This document shows positions 21,561 through 35,700 of a stretch of 64,000 nt of DNA, piece by piece (the stretch's first letter is position 1; each line of letters starts with the position of its first letter). The position numbers were made by a program, and so were the translations under genes. Origin of the DNA: Bolinopsis microptera (taxonomy: Eukaryota > Ctenophora > Tentaculata > Lobata > Bolinopsidae); contig NC_087074.1 of NCBI RefSeq assembly GCF_026151205.1, positions 866,001 to 930,000 of the forward strand, read 5' to 3'. Under the pieces are notes generated by a model. The model was not told the DNA's origin, ran no database searches, and was given only the letters and a program-made list of their open reading frames with translations.

Positions 21561-23657
21561 AGCAACTAAACTATAGTTGGTTATATAGCAACTGAACTAT
21601 AGTTGGTTATATAGCAACTAAACTATAGTTGGTTATATAGCACCTAAACTATAGTTGGTTATATATCACCTAAACTATAGTCGGTTATATAGCAACTAAA
21701 CTATAGTCGGTTATATAGCAACTAAACTATAGTCGGTCATATAGCAACTAAACTATAGTTGGTTATATAGCAACTAAACTATAGTCGGTTATATAGCAAC
21801 TAAACTATAGTTGGTTATATAGCAACTAAACTATAGTTGGTTATATAGCACCTAAACTATAGTCGGTTATATAGCAACTAAACTATAGTCGGTTATATAG
21901 CAACTAAACTATAGTCGGTCATATAGCAACTAAACTATAGTTGGTTATATAGCAACTAAACTATAGTCGGTTATATAGCAACTAAACTATAGTCGGTCAT
22001 ATAGCAACTAAACTATAGTTGGTTATATAGCAACTAAACTATAGTCGGTTATATAGCAACTAAACTATAGTCGGTCATATAGCAACTAAACTATAGTTGG
22101 TTATATAGCAACTAAACTATAGTTGGTTATATAGCAACTAAACTATAGTTCTAGTTGGTTATATAGCAACTAAACTATAGTTGGTTATATAGCAACTAAA
22201 CTATAGTTGGTTATATAGCAACTAAACTATAGTCGGTTATATAGCAACTAAACTATAGTTGGTTATATAGCACCTAAACTATAGTCGGTTATATAGCAAC
22301 TAAACTATAGTCGGTTATATAGCAACTAAACTATAGTCGGTCATATAGCAACTAAACTATAGTTGGTTATATAGCAACTAAACTATAGTCGGTTATATAG
22401 CAACTAAACTATAGTCGGTCATATAGCAACTAAACTATAGTTGGTTATATAGCAACTAAACTATAGTCGGTTATATAGCAACTAAACTATAGTCGGTCAT
22501 ATAGCAACTAAACTATAGTTGGTTATATAGCAACTAAACTATAGTTGGTTATATAGCAACTAAACTATAGTTCTAGTTGGTTATATAGCAACTAAACTAT
22601 AGTTGGTTATATAGCAACTAAACTATAGTTGGTTATATAGCAACTAAACTATAGTCGGTTATATAGCAACTAAACTATAGTTGGTTATATAGCAACTAAA
22701 CTATAGTTGGTTATATAGCAACTAAACTATAGTTGGTTATATAGCAACTAAACTATAGTTGGTTATATAGCAACTAAACTATAGTTGGTTATATAGCAAC
22801 TAAACTAAAGTCGGTTATATAGCAACTAAACTATAGTTGGTTATATAGCAACTAAACTATAGTTGGTTATATACTATATAGCAACTAAACTATAGTTGGT
22901 TATATAGCAACTAAACTATAGTTGGTTATATAGCAACTAAACTATAGTTGGTTATATAGCAACTAAACTATAGTTGGTTATATAGCAACTAAACTATAGT
23001 TGGTTATATAGCAACTAAACTATAGTTGGTTATATAGCAACTAAACTTTAGTTGGTTATATAGCAACTAAACTATAGTCGGTTATATAGCAACTAAACTA
23101 TAGTCGGTTATATAGCAACTAAACTATAGTCGGTTATATAGCAACTAAACTATAGTCGGTTATATAGCAACTAAACTATAGTTGGTTATATAGCAACTAA
23201 ACTATAGTTGGTTATATAGCAACTAAACTATAGTTGGTTATATAGCAACTAAACTATAGTCGGTTATATAGCAACTAAACTATAGTCGGTTATATAGCAA
23301 CTAAACTATAGTTGGTTATATAGCAACTAAACTATAGTTGGTTATATAGCAACTAAACTATAGTTGGTTATATAGCAACTAAACTATAGTTGGTTATATA
23401 GCAACTAAACTATAGTTGGTTATATAGCAACTAAACTATAGTCGGTTATATAGCAACTAAACTATAGTCGGTTATATAGCAACTAAACTATAGTTGGTTA
23501 TATAGCAACTAAACTATAGTTGGTTATATAGCAACTAAACTATAGTTGGTTATATAGCAACTAAACTATAGTTGGTTATATAGCAACTAAACTATAGTCG
23601 GTTATATAGCAACTAAACTATAGTCGGTTATATAGCAACTAAACTATAGTCGGTTAT
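21561..23657. repeat. 26-bp minisatellite (about 80 copies) at the receptor 5' end
   Basis: The tandem unit is ACTATAGTTGGTTATATAGC plus AACTAA, with T/C variants (AGTTGG, AGTCGG, GTCAT) arranged in blocks. A unit with an extra CTAGTT recurs at about 22141 and 22563, giving a 422-bp higher-order period (16 units plus 6 bp). Each unit holds the 10-bp palindrome AACTATAGTT and a TATATAG box. The array begins about 14 bp upstream of the receptor start codon on the minus strand, so it occupies the 5' UTR/promoter. Confidence 0.97.
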
Positions 23658-25880
23658 TGATACAAAACTTGGAATTATCGAAAATGTTGGTATTCTACCA
23701 GAATTATGCCAACGTTGAAAAAAAACTGGTAGAAATGGTAAACGATTACGAAGTTTGTAGCAGAGGCTTAAACAATCCGATACTTGAGAAAGTTTGCCAA
23801 ATTTTTCTGCAACGTGACAGTGATTAACTAATCAGTTTCCGGTGCAGCGATCAGTTGCTACATGTTGCATAGCACGTCTTGTCCATGCCGGCCTGCCGGC
23901 AGGCGAAAAGAGAAATACAACGTGCGATCAGGCAAATACCTTGATCAAGCAAATACTTAAAATATCTTAATAATCATCTTAAAACAAACATTGACTCCTC
24001 TCTCTACATAAAACTGTGGAAGTTAGGGTGCTGAACGTATAATTAACGAATATTGAAATCATCTTGTTATGAAATACTAGCTTACTAGCTCGCAGCGCAC
24101 CACAGACCGGTGCATGTTGAGTGTTACTACTACTTACTACTACTACTGTTGATTAATAATCCTTGTTTACACAGCTGTGGAGGGAGGGCCCCAAAAGAAG
24201 CCATGAAATAGCGTGTTATAATTATATCATTGTTAATATCATCGATAGCGCAAGTTTACAATGCAACTTTGTCATCAGCATTGTACGATCGTTTCTTTTT
24301 GTTATGGATATTGGTATCCAGATTGCCCGACCCCTGTTCGGCGAACAGGTGTTCGTGAACAGGTGTTCGTGAACAGGTGTTCGCGAACAGGTGTTCGTGT
24401 TACCAGATCATATGACTGCATAATAACTGTAACCCCTTGAAACTAAGTCTCTAGTCCCTAACACCGACTTCTTGACGTGATACCAGAGGCCTTCCTGCGT
24501 GTTGGTGTTCCACACCAAAAATATGTTTTTGAGGATTCCCATTTTTGTAATAAAATAGTTAGGTGTAGTGAGAAATTGGGGTAATGTAGAACAATTTACC
24601 CAGATTAACAATAACAGTTGAATGGAGTTGGGTCGTCAGCTGATTAACAGCAATATTTATGGTGGGAATCATTGCGAATTTCATTATTTCATGAGAAACT
24701 GAGGAGCTTTAGGAAGCCTGCGTCAAAACTTACGCCATCATGATATGAACTGACTATACGACCTAATTAAATTGCAAGCACCTCTGAGAGGACCCTATTC
24801 GAGTTTTGATATTTAAATTAGTGCAAAACTTTTATTCAAGCGAATAAATTTAATCAAATAATGACTAAATAGCTATATATCCCAGACAAGCTTAAGTCTC
24901 AATCTGTAAAGTTCGGGGTAATTCTTGTTTCATAAAAAATCGATAGATTTATACTGTTAAGTTGTAATTTAAAGTTATAATATAGAGTTCTAAAAGTTAT
25001 AATCAAATAACGCGAGAAGACGTCAGACGAGGGAGCACACTCATATTACGCCTAAAACGGTGATATAAATGCAGTACGAGTGCGTTGGGGTTTGAATGTA
25101 ATTTCATCCTTTGATGAATGCTCACATCGTATCATGAGCGTAGCACATGCGCTTTTAATCTTATGAATGAAAAATATACGCTAATTTGACATGAAATAAG
25201 CGTAGAATGAGCTAATATCCGCCAAACCAATGCAATTTGCCCTATAAACCAATGCAATTTACCGAGCACTACAAAACTATTTCATGCAGAATTGACATGA
25301 TTCCAATAGTAATACTTCATTTGCAAAATGAGGTATACGTATAGTAAAGTTTGGAGCGATGTCATGCTTTAATTTACATTGCATCAGTTTGAAAAACTCT
25401 ATTTGAGTAGCGAATATAATAATGCTCAATCAATTTGTATTTTAAATGCGGTGTCGTAGTAGTATAGAATATAATAATAATATATGTTACTGTGTCATGC
25501 TTTGAGCACAAATTTGAAATTACACACATTACATACACATAGTCAAGATAAGATACAGGTTAGTTGCTGGCGAAGGGGTTTACTGCTTGTAAGTGATAGC
25601 TAGTTGTAGCAAATACTGTACTACAACTTCTTAACTGTCACAGTGAATACTGTATAAAAGTTCAACTGTTACAGTTCCTTCGTGTATTATATTATAATCA
25701 TAATCAAATAATCTCTATTAATATTGAGGTTGATATCAAGTAACAATTGTCGTTGTTGCTTGTCCTCTACCCTGCTGTGCCATCTCTTGGCTAGACGTAC
25801 TGCGGTTAATTTGGTATATGATCGTCAATTATAGTTATACAGCCACAAAGCCACACTACTGCCTAGTGTCAAAACCACAC
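23658..25880. other. intergenic AT-rich region
   Basis: No gene recognised. It contains a short palindromic GC patch (GCCGGCCTGCCGGC, about 23889) and the 16-bp minisatellite listed separately. Otherwise I see nothing. Confidence 0.5.
24335..24402. repeat. 16-bp palindromic minisatellite
   Basis: Four copies of a unit around CGAACAGGTGTTCG; each unit is nearly self-complementary. Confidence 0.85.
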
Positions 25881-25907
25881 AGATCAGTCTGTGTCTCGAG
25901 ATACGGC

Positions 25908-26205
25908 CAAACAGTGACCAAACAGTGCCTAAACAGTGACCAAACAGCGACCAAACAGTGACCAAACAGTGCCTAAACAGTGACTAAACAGTGATCAAAC
26001 AGTGACCAAACAGTGACCAAACAGTGACCAAACAGTGACCAAACAGTGACCAAACAGTGACCGAATAGTGACCAAACAGTGCCTAATCAGTGACCAAACA
26101 GTGACCAAACAGTGACCAAACAGTGACCAAACAGTGCCTAAACAGTGACCAAACAGTGACCAAACAGTGACCAAACGGCAAACAGTGACCAAACAGCTCA
26201 ATTCG
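25908..26205. repeat. 11-bp minisatellite
   Basis: Roughly 26 tandem copies of ACCAAACAGTG with variants (GCCTAAACAGTG, GATCAAAC). The open frames over it are artefacts of the 11-bp period. Confidence 0.95.
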
Positions 26206-26294
26206 TTTTGGTAAATAAACATCCAGTTCAGGTTCTAAAAGATACCCGGGAAATCGGCTTAAAATCAATGTGATGACAAGCCCTGACTCCTGAA

Positions 26295-26515
26295 CGAAAG
26301 ATTTACAATCAGAAGTAGCGTGAATCATAGAGGAGTTTTGGGTAGACTTAAAGGCGATAGTTATTGTAAAGATTTACAATCAGAAGTAGCGTGAATCATT
26401 GTGGAGTTTTGAGTAGACTTAAAGGCGATAGTGATAGTAAAGATTTACAATCAGAAGTAGCGTGAATCATTGTGGAGTTTTGAGTAGACTTAAAGGCGAT
26501 AGTGATAGTAAAGAT
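26295..26515. repeat. 72-bp tandem repeat, three copies
   Basis: Units starting AAAGATTTACAATCAGAAGT at about 26297, 26369 and 26441, with few differences. No coding signal. Confidence 0.9.
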
Positions 26516-27599
26516 TCGCATGGTCCTGACTTTCACCAACAGGACGACTTTGCAATAGAAATTACCTGGGGATCTCACTTCTCATGCTTCAGTGTTCATA
26601 AACGAATGAAGATATGGCGGGATGACAGGCTGACCGCCGCCTATACTAGTAACAATAGTAACGCTTGGTACTGAAGGTGTCAGTTTAAAATTTGACAATT
26701 CTGATTTCATGAACTGCCCAGTGCCTGTTACAGCCGGTGGTGTTTTGGATGGCAGGTGGTAAGGTAGTTGCAGTGCAGGATGGCAAGTGGTAATGTAGTT
26801 GCAGTGCAGGCACGTGGTGTTAAAATGCTCCTCACGGCTCACATATTGTTCTGCCCACTGGTACAAAAGAGTGAGGAAGTGAAGCAAGTTAACGGGCCAT
26901 TATTATCCACTCCGAACCTCCACGTGGTGTGACCTGGTTGGCACTAACGGGTGGTGTACTCACTTACTGAGTATGAAGGCTGAGTTTTGCCAGCTCAAAC
27001 TATCCACAAGACCTAACAAACTAACACTAACAGCTACCAAGCACCAGGAAACTTCCCCCAGGTAACAGGGTACAAGAAAAGATTAACACTAGTTCTCAAC
27101 CTTTGTGTCACTGTTTAGGCCGGCTCTCTCTTTTTCAACCTTCCTTGATTGATTGAAATTCAGCACAGACAGGATATTATCAGGCAAACTCAGGATTGTT
27201 ATATTTTACTAACGTCTCCCCACGATTCGTTAGACACAGATACCAAGCTCTAAGAGCTATTAAATCACCAGGAAATTCTCTTTCAGCTTTCAGGTCCCAT
27301 CGAAGTCACCCACCACAGAGCTAGGGATTCCGATTCGCTCATCCTGACTACAAGGACACATTGATAATGAGTAGGCTTGGCACTTCTCCCTCCAGTAACC
27401 ACTTTTCAGGTCTTTTCAGTTAAGACAGCTAATGCGTAAGGGCTGACACAGGCTCGTGATAAGACAGAATTAGGAATTTCAACTCTGACTACGAGGACAC
27501 ACTGATAGCGAGAATTCCTGGCACTTCTTCCTCCAGTTTACCACTTTTCAGGGGACCGGGTTAGCTTTGCCACACTCTTCATTGAATTGTGACTGGACG
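26516..27599. other. unassigned sequence, probably LINE 5' region
   Basis: No intact frame. Two partly matching segments (about 27338-27410 and 27483-27553, sharing GACACA...TGGCACTTCT.CCTCCAG) suggest a local duplication. It may belong to the LINE relic that follows. Confidence 0.4.
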
Positions 27600-27883
27600 C
27601 TCTACAATCATCTAATAGCAGCAGAGTTTGACTGACACCCTTTCTGGTTCTATTCAGTTTCTACAGCGGAAGATCTCAACACTCGAAAACAGTTCATCTC
27701 GGACATCCTGCAGAGATGCTTCATCACAGCCTGCCCCATCACACGGGGAACCCTTAGATCTACAGTACCCTGGTGGACAGCATAGCTCACTAAAGCATAG
27801 TGGACCTCTTTAGTTCTGAGACGCAAAGCTAACCGGACAAGGAATAAATATCAATGCAATACTTAGGGGATGCAAATAGGACA

Positions 27884-28021
27884 TACAACGTTGTATCGAA
27901 TGCATTACTCAAACTTTTGATTCTTTTTTAGCTCGACGTTACATGGTAAATATATTTACCATGTAACGTCGAGCTAAAAAAGAATCAAAAGTTTGAGTAA
28001 TGCATTCGATACAACGTTGTA
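27884..28021. repeat. perfect 138-bp palindrome A
   Basis: Two 69-bp arms with no spacer, centred between 27952 and 27953 (GGTAAATA/TATTTACC). Every base pairs. Confidence 0.95.
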
Positions 28022-28158
28022 CGAACCTGGAGTTAAAACTGGTGCTGTTAAGCGCTTTAAATGCAGCCTGGGAATCTGAGAGGAATTTATAAATTCCTCT
28101 CAGATTCCCAGGCTGCATTTAAAGCGCTTAACAGCACCAGTTTTAACTCCAGGTTCGT
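28021..28158. repeat. perfect 138-bp palindrome B
   Basis: It is directly adjacent to palindrome A, sharing its last base. The centre is between 28089 and 28090 (GAATTTA/TAAATTC). The right arm is the RNase H coding sequence of the LINE; the left arm is its exact reverse complement. Confidence 0.95.
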
Positions 28159-29010
28159 TCTGAACATCTCAGACCAACTCAACTCACTAGGTATTCACAT
28201 CCAGTAGAACTTCGTTCCAGGACATGAAGGAGTATACGGACCACGGTAAAGAACTAGCGGACGATCAATCCAACAACATCCCCATAGGACCAGAACCCTT
28301 CCTCCCAATTAGGCCACACTCAGTGACAAAGGAAAATTCCACCTGAGATGTTCCTCCACAAATATAAATACAGGAACTTTAATTTTTCTGGAACTCACAT
28401 CAGATGGCTAACATGGTCGCTTTCAGGATAGGCCACAGCCCACTAGTTTATTTTCAGAACGTGGCAAACAACGTCAACTTCGAGACGCAAGATTGTGAAC
28501 ACTTTTCAGGAGAAGCAGAAACATCCCAGCACCTCCTCTGCAAGTGCATCCAGATCATGACGTTCAGAATGAGGATAATTGGTGAACTCTACCTTAACAA
28601 CAGTAAACTACAATCATATCTTCAAATTTGTGGAACAGTCAACAAGACTGGATAGGGAAAACCCTTTTGGGTAACCTCCTTGGATTCTTCACCAGGAACT
28701 TCGCTAAATCCCATACTAGGAATTCAACCTAGGCCCATCTCCGCATAGAGAAATATCTCCCAGACTTTGACCTTGCTCGGAAGTCCCTTGTCTGCCCGCA
28801 GAAGTACTACAACAGAAGTGGGTTTGCTCTGAGACAGGTAGTGACAGCTTCAAGACTCCAGGGGTCTGTTGCATTGATATTTATTATTTTATGATTTCGT
28901 ATATACTTTGGGAGTCCTGGCATGCAGCTAGCAGGAGTTGCATTCTGTGGGCACGGTGATAGGGCGGAGGGCCTCCATCTTTATAGTAAGAGGCCAGAAA
29001 CCGTTGACTA

Positions 29011-29309
<299 letters not shown>

Positions 29310-29707
29310 CAAGTTAACTGGTTCAAGTATTTACAGCAGAAAAAAGAGTCAGGAGAGAGGGGCATGTAGTGATTATCTGGTCTATGTTTTTGATGGTCTA
29401 TGTTTTTGGTGGTCTAGTGAAAGTGAAATGTGGTAGTATTAACTGCTCAAATACGTGGAAGATGGACACAAGCACTTATTAGCCCTATTGTACTAGCTGA
29501 TCACTATACAGCTAACTATCACAGGAGCATTTGTTGAAACTGTTCTAACTCTTTTCCGCAAAGTTATTGTCATCCGCAAAGTTATTACCACAGCAAGTAG
29601 GTGGAGCTATTGTTGTTTTAACAAGAGAGGTGCTAGTTACTGTGCAGTGTAGTTTACCTTGTTTTTGTGACGTGTGTATAATATTGCTCCTCTTCTCTTG
29701 GATAAAT

Positions 29708-32700
29708 ATGTTTAACAAAGTTTTCGCTTGTCTCTCTATTTTTGGGTGAGTTTCATTTCTTATTTAAGGTATTTTATTTTTATTGGTATAAATTTGGACA
29801 AATTTGGAGATATCATTAACTGATGCAGTTGTGTGAAAACGACGCTTGGTAAATGGAAGTACTTAATTTTAAAAAATCGAGACAAGGAAAGTATGTTATT
29901 CATATTATTATTATATTATTTCAATCAGCATTTAACTTGCACCAAGTGCACGGCCGAATGCCACAAAATGGTTTAACAAAATGGTTTAACAAAATAGTTT
30001 AACGAAAAAGTTTAACGAAATAGTTTAACAACAAATTAGATTTATAACAAAATCAGGTATCGAGACAAAGTTTAACCATGAGGCTTCATGTTTTAGACAA
30101 CAATCAAATTTACGGTAAATTCTCCGACAAGTGTTTCACCAGCAGGGAATAAGCTTTTACTTCTGGGTTGAAAATCTTAGCTTTGAGAACGTAAAAACCT
30201 TAACTTGCTTTTTCTAAATAGATAAAATTCTCGAACATTCGAATAACAATCTTATTTAAGCATTAAGCATTAACAGTACACCTAAATAATACACTTAATA
30301 ATATTCAGGCCCTTCACGTGGTGGAGCTGTGACATTAATAGGTGAGAGAAGTGTGACACTGAGTGATGTGAGTGATGTGACTGATGTGAGTGATGTGAGT
30401 GTTGTAATGCGAGTGCCTTATTTGCTGTCATTGTATTGATCCCATTCATTGATAATCACTACCCGTATCATAAACAAAAGGCACTCATATTTTATCAGCT
30501 ATAGCTGCCAAGATCACTGATCAGGTGTTCCTGCCTCCAATGTTGATCGCTTATAAGCGATCAACAAACAACACGTGCACAGTCCATTAGCAACCAATCT
30601 ACAGCTATCAAGTCTAGTGCCTATAACCCTACAGCTATCAAGTGGTCGACAACCAGAGTTGTTCAGGCTTTCAGCAGGACTGTTCTGAATTCCAGTCACC
30701 TTTGTGTTAAAGTAAAGATCAGGGACTTCTTGAGACCTTGGCCATAAAAGTGATACCATTAAAAACTGTATTAACGTCTAGATTCTTTACTTCCACAGAT
30801 AAATTAACTGTTGATCAGCCAGAGCTCCACAAGATAACATTTAATCTTAGCGTTAATAGCATCAGTAAGATAAGTAGCATAAGTGAGGTACGCTAGAGAA
30901 TACCGTGGTTCTACTTCTAGATGGTCGCTAGTCAGTGGTTAGGTTAGGCAACTAACCACACCACTAACTGTAGCGACAAACTGGTTAATTTAGAAAAGGC
31001 AGGTACTGGACATGTTGGTATAACGAAATTAGTTAATTAATTGATTGCAGCTGTCACCACCACAATCGATCTAGAAAAATCTACGCATCTACAAATTAGT
31101 CAATTTATTCTGTGTGAGTTATGTTTGCTGGGAGAAACGCAATTACAGTATTCGATAATAATAATATTCATTGGAAATATTTCTTGGATGGGAAAATTCG
31201 AAGTTCTTATTCCTATATCATTTAATATTTGCTTTAAAAGTCACATATTCATTGTTCAAGGACTACAACTCCTTTTTATTAGAGACCCTAAACTATAACA
31301 GCATCAATTATACCATCATAACGCTATATAATCGATTATATTATGAGACAAATGTTTGCGACACAGATTTAAAATAATGAACAATGGTCATTGACCATGG
31401 GGTATGACCCACAAGTACATATGCAATTGCATGGAGATATGTGTTACTAAAAGAACCTCCATTTGATTAATTACATATTGCTAGATATCATCTTATCTGA
31501 ATCTGACACATATATTCTCCTTGATCGTCGCTGAATCATGACTACTGGCGAATAAAAATGTTATTAAAACGTCGGAGTAAAACAGTCATATCAGCCTACA
31601 CCAACAAAGAAAGAACTAACTTATTCTGTCATTAAAAGTAAAACAACCTCACAGCGCTTAGTACTTTAGTATTTTGTGAATAAAGCAATCGGAAATTGAC
31701 CTACCAACACTCACGGGACCCGACCATTGGTCATTCTATATATATTATATATATATATAATATATTCGTGCAAATGCGCTTATTAATTTTATCAAAGCGC
31801 AAATGCATTTGACCAACACCGTCAGACTCTATCCAATCGTCAGGACGACATCGGAGAGCTTTATAGTTTATAAGGTGTCATCTTAAAGCCAGGTCACTAA
31901 TTTACCTCGCTCGTTTCAAATATTGAACTTATTAAAAGGAAAGTATATTAAATGGATATTCAATATTATTTAGATATATTATATAAAATGTTGTCTCAAT
32001 GTGTTGCAGGATAGATTCCCTAGAATCCTGTTATTTGGAAGGGGTAAATTAAGCAAATTTTAAATTCATTTGATATATTATTTTGATGAAGCTTTTGGTT
32101 GGCGCAAAACCTATGAAGGATGAACATCGTTCATCGCAAGCAACAATTATGCTGAGATATTAAATTTAGCGTCGCATTTATATAATCAGTTTTCGCCTTA
32201 ACAATGGCATCCAGGCAGCTAAATAGATTACATCATCTCTGCAGTGCACGTCTCAAACGTATTTATATTTAATATCTGATCATTCTACTGTGTGGTGCAC
32301 GTGACAGTCACGTGTGGTGCACGTGACAGTCACGTGACGCGACTATTTAATTATCCCACTCACTATATGAAATATGTCATAGTACTTGTGTGGTAATGTC
32401 TTTGCGCAATATGCTAAATTTGTAATGTTGAGCCAATATTTGGCTGTATCTGAGTATCAAACTATATGCTCACATTGACCACGCAAAAATCATAGGAAAC
32501 ATTGTCAGCAAATGATTTAAACTTATTATCATGCAACGCTACAAATCTATCTATTTGAGTGAATAATATGAGATGGGAATATTTTACCCTAGTTTGGTGA
32601 CCCCAAACCCTGGTTGCGCTCATTGCTCGGCGGAGAGCACGAATACACAGTTCCCACTGCAGTCTATACGCCGGATAACCAACTCAATGTATAGAAGCCC

Positions 32701-35700
32701 TGCTGTCTGATGAAGTAAACACTTTTTGCCCTGGAATTGTTCGAAACAAGGACCGGCAAATTGTATTTTGCACCCTTGCTCATGATCCCAAGGGACTGCC
32801 AATTCATTTGCTGCAGCACCCTGCCTCAGTGCACCTCTCCATTCATGCCCCCAAACAAACGAGTGTTATTACACCTGCAAGGGTGAACACAAGCATTGCA
32901 CCTCGACTGTTTGGGTAACTAATCCTAGGATTAATATGATATACTGGTGAGAGCGGCTAATACCGTCTTATTTCTGATATTCTTACGCCTTTCATCTGAC
33001 GTGTTGTTATGGGGCACGTTACTATTAACAGGGTACAGATGGGTTCGTGTTATTGTCGTCATAACTTTATTAAGATAAGTTAATCAAGGTAACTAAGCGA
33101 TGGAGCTGACCCGGCCCTTATGTTCATCAGCTAGGGTTTGTTGATGAAAATGGGAAAGATCTCTGATGTATGGGCTCTTTTCATATTAATAAGGTCGATA
33201 TATTGGCATTTTCTGTGAAAATATAAAAATAGCTTGTGGAAACAATGTCAAATATTATCGCACGTGACGAATGGTGATTGGTGGTATCGCTGCTTTGAAT
33301 TCTGAAGAATCCTACCATAACAAATATCTAGAGGGAAAACTAAAACTCGTCTTCTAGAAACTAGATAGACAACAAATAGAAACGGGAAAAACTCCCCGCC
33401 TAATTGTATCTAAAACACTCTTCAATGAAACGTTTCATGTTTCCACACTGTTTCATGTTGTCACATCTACTTTTTCTAAAGTTAAACTGACTAACCGACT
33501 TAACTTTAAGTCTTAAGTACACGTTTAGATTACGTCAATATTTTCTACAATGTAATAGATGAGAACCAAAATGAGACGTTCCCCTCGTATACATTAGTTT
33601 AATAGACGAGTTTGTTTTAAAATGTGGTAAAGGAGAACTAAAATGAGACGTTCCCCACAGAGTGTTACAGAGTGTGATATACGGAGCACCAGAGACCGGT
33701 GATCACACCCACGAGCATGTCTTCCTAGGAGAGTACGCCACTAACGTTCTGAATATGAAGCCAGCGGAACTCGAGGACATGCTTTACTGGCTGGTTTGTT
33801 GCTTTATTTTTTATTAATTTTACTTTTGTAGATCTGGTTCTTCCTGTTACCACTTTGTTGCTTTAAAAAATAAAATTTTTTTCGTTGCTGGGGAACGTTC
33901 ACCGAAATTTCCAGAAAAAAAACACAAATTACAGGTTGAACAGAGAATAGACCGCGACAATGATATGAAGATAAACCTAGACGAACTGAAACACTGGATG
34001 CAGCATATCTACCACCACGATCTGGATAACAACATCATGCATGCGTTCTTCGAGTGCAACAAAAAGAAGGTATGTGCGTAAATGGTGTCAAACATTTTCG
34101 GTTGGGGATCGCTGATGGCTAGCTCATCACCAGTCAACATGACAATATGTGACCCATGTGACCCGTGTGAGCCGCAAAAACGTCGATATTCTGTTCTAGG
34201 GAAAGCTCATTAATAACGGCCTGGCTGCAAGATTGCGGTGTCCCAATCACGGAATGGCAAAGAAATCAGTCGGAGATGACTGCTGAATCGTGAATACGAC
34301 TGCTGACTGTGAATTCTTTGAACTAGCGAACAATACTCCGTATTTATTAAATATAAGTGTTTAAAGCCTCGAGAACAAAACCACTGATGCACTCTTCACT
34401 CTTTGCTAGAATAAAAACATTGCGCGATCGTGAGGATTAATTCGAGAAAAGATAAACACAACCAAATTTTATTATATTTTTGTAACGGAGCTCGGTGACA
34501 CACGTTCAAGAAGACCTGGATACTTTTAGTTTTTATCAACGTAATAATATATAAAACATACGTTTTATCAATGTAAGGTTTTGGTCGTTCGGGAACATAT
34601 TTTCCATTGCACTTTTCAGCACATCCATTTTCAGGCTTATTGATTAAACTGGACATAACATTACGCCAGAATCTTACTATATAACGAGACGATCTGTTGC
34701 CATTTTACTGACACCACGGCATCGACTTTAACACGACTTTCCGCAAAAAACGGTGTGAGATATACAATTGAACCTGTTTTAGCTCGATCAAATTCTTTAA
34801 CAGCATTTTTATCAGTATGAAGAAATACAAAATTGGCCAAGGAATATTGGCCCAAATTTAAACCCCCAAGTAGTACCATTACCAAAATCGCGAAATAAAT
34901 AATTAGAGTATTCTCTTGACACCATTTTAGAGTTTGACGGGTTCCTGCTAATGTGTGAAATTACTAGGGAATACTAGGAATGCTGCAAGGTTTACAGGTT
35001 TACAACAAATAGATCTATAATACCATACGCCTTTTACGCAATAAATCAAAACGAAGAGTATTCTTGAAATTTATGCGGAGGTAGTTACTAGTTACTAACC
35101 AAGTTGTTAGACTAAAATTCTACCTTAGAATAGACCAACGCTGTTGGATTATATTTTATACTTAAACAATAAACATCCATTGAAAGTGGGTGTGTTGCCC
35201 GTTATGTTCTATTCTATATCTCGCCATCCCGGTTCTGGAATCCCAGCCCCGGTTTTAGTCCCTACACTTTTTTCCAGTCCCTCTTCTGTTCCCAGTCCTG
35301 ATCGGTTGTTAAGCTTAACCTACCCGTGAAAACAAGGTGTGAAGTGGCACTATTACATACATTTAGGTCAATAAAATGAATTGGTTAAAGCTTATATCGG
35401 GAGAAACTTTCAACAATCGGCTCGACAATTATGCTAAACTTATGTTGCGAATAAGTGAGTGACTGAGTGAAGACATCCCCTGCATTTGATAAAATGGTAA
35501 TATGATTTCTCTTTCTCCACCACCGCCATAATGTGATAACTACGAAGTAGCCATTAATCTATCAAGCACGTGAACATGCATATATATTTGATTGGAAAAT
35601 GTTCAACCTCACTTCCGACTTGGGTAAATCAGTGGTAACAACTTATCAAGTGTACCACATGTGGTACAGTACGGGAGAGTACCAGTACTCCAGTAAGGTG

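Larger units (their letters stand above)
27600..28700 (+). pseudogene. RNase H-bearing LINE relic with RT deleted
   Basis: About 27650-27870 reads as the linker after a LINE endonuclease (RSTVPWWTA..LTKA, then RRKANRTRNK). From about 28080 an RNase H domain is readable with stops (FLSDSQAAFKALNSTSF, then NFVPGHEGVYG). At 28404-28655 comes the Cys-containing LINE C-terminus (FRIGHSP, ETQDCEHFSGEAETSQHLLC). The RT that should lie between is missing, and two perfect palindromes occupy the junction. Confidence 0.7.

Noticed and set aside
21561-23657. CRISPR-like array
   Set aside because: Units are contiguous with no unique spacers; the genome is animal. It is a minisatellite.
25995-26328. WSLFGHCLVTV-repeat proteins on the minus strand
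   Set aside because: Produced by an 11-bp minisatellite, open in several frames at once; not a protein family.
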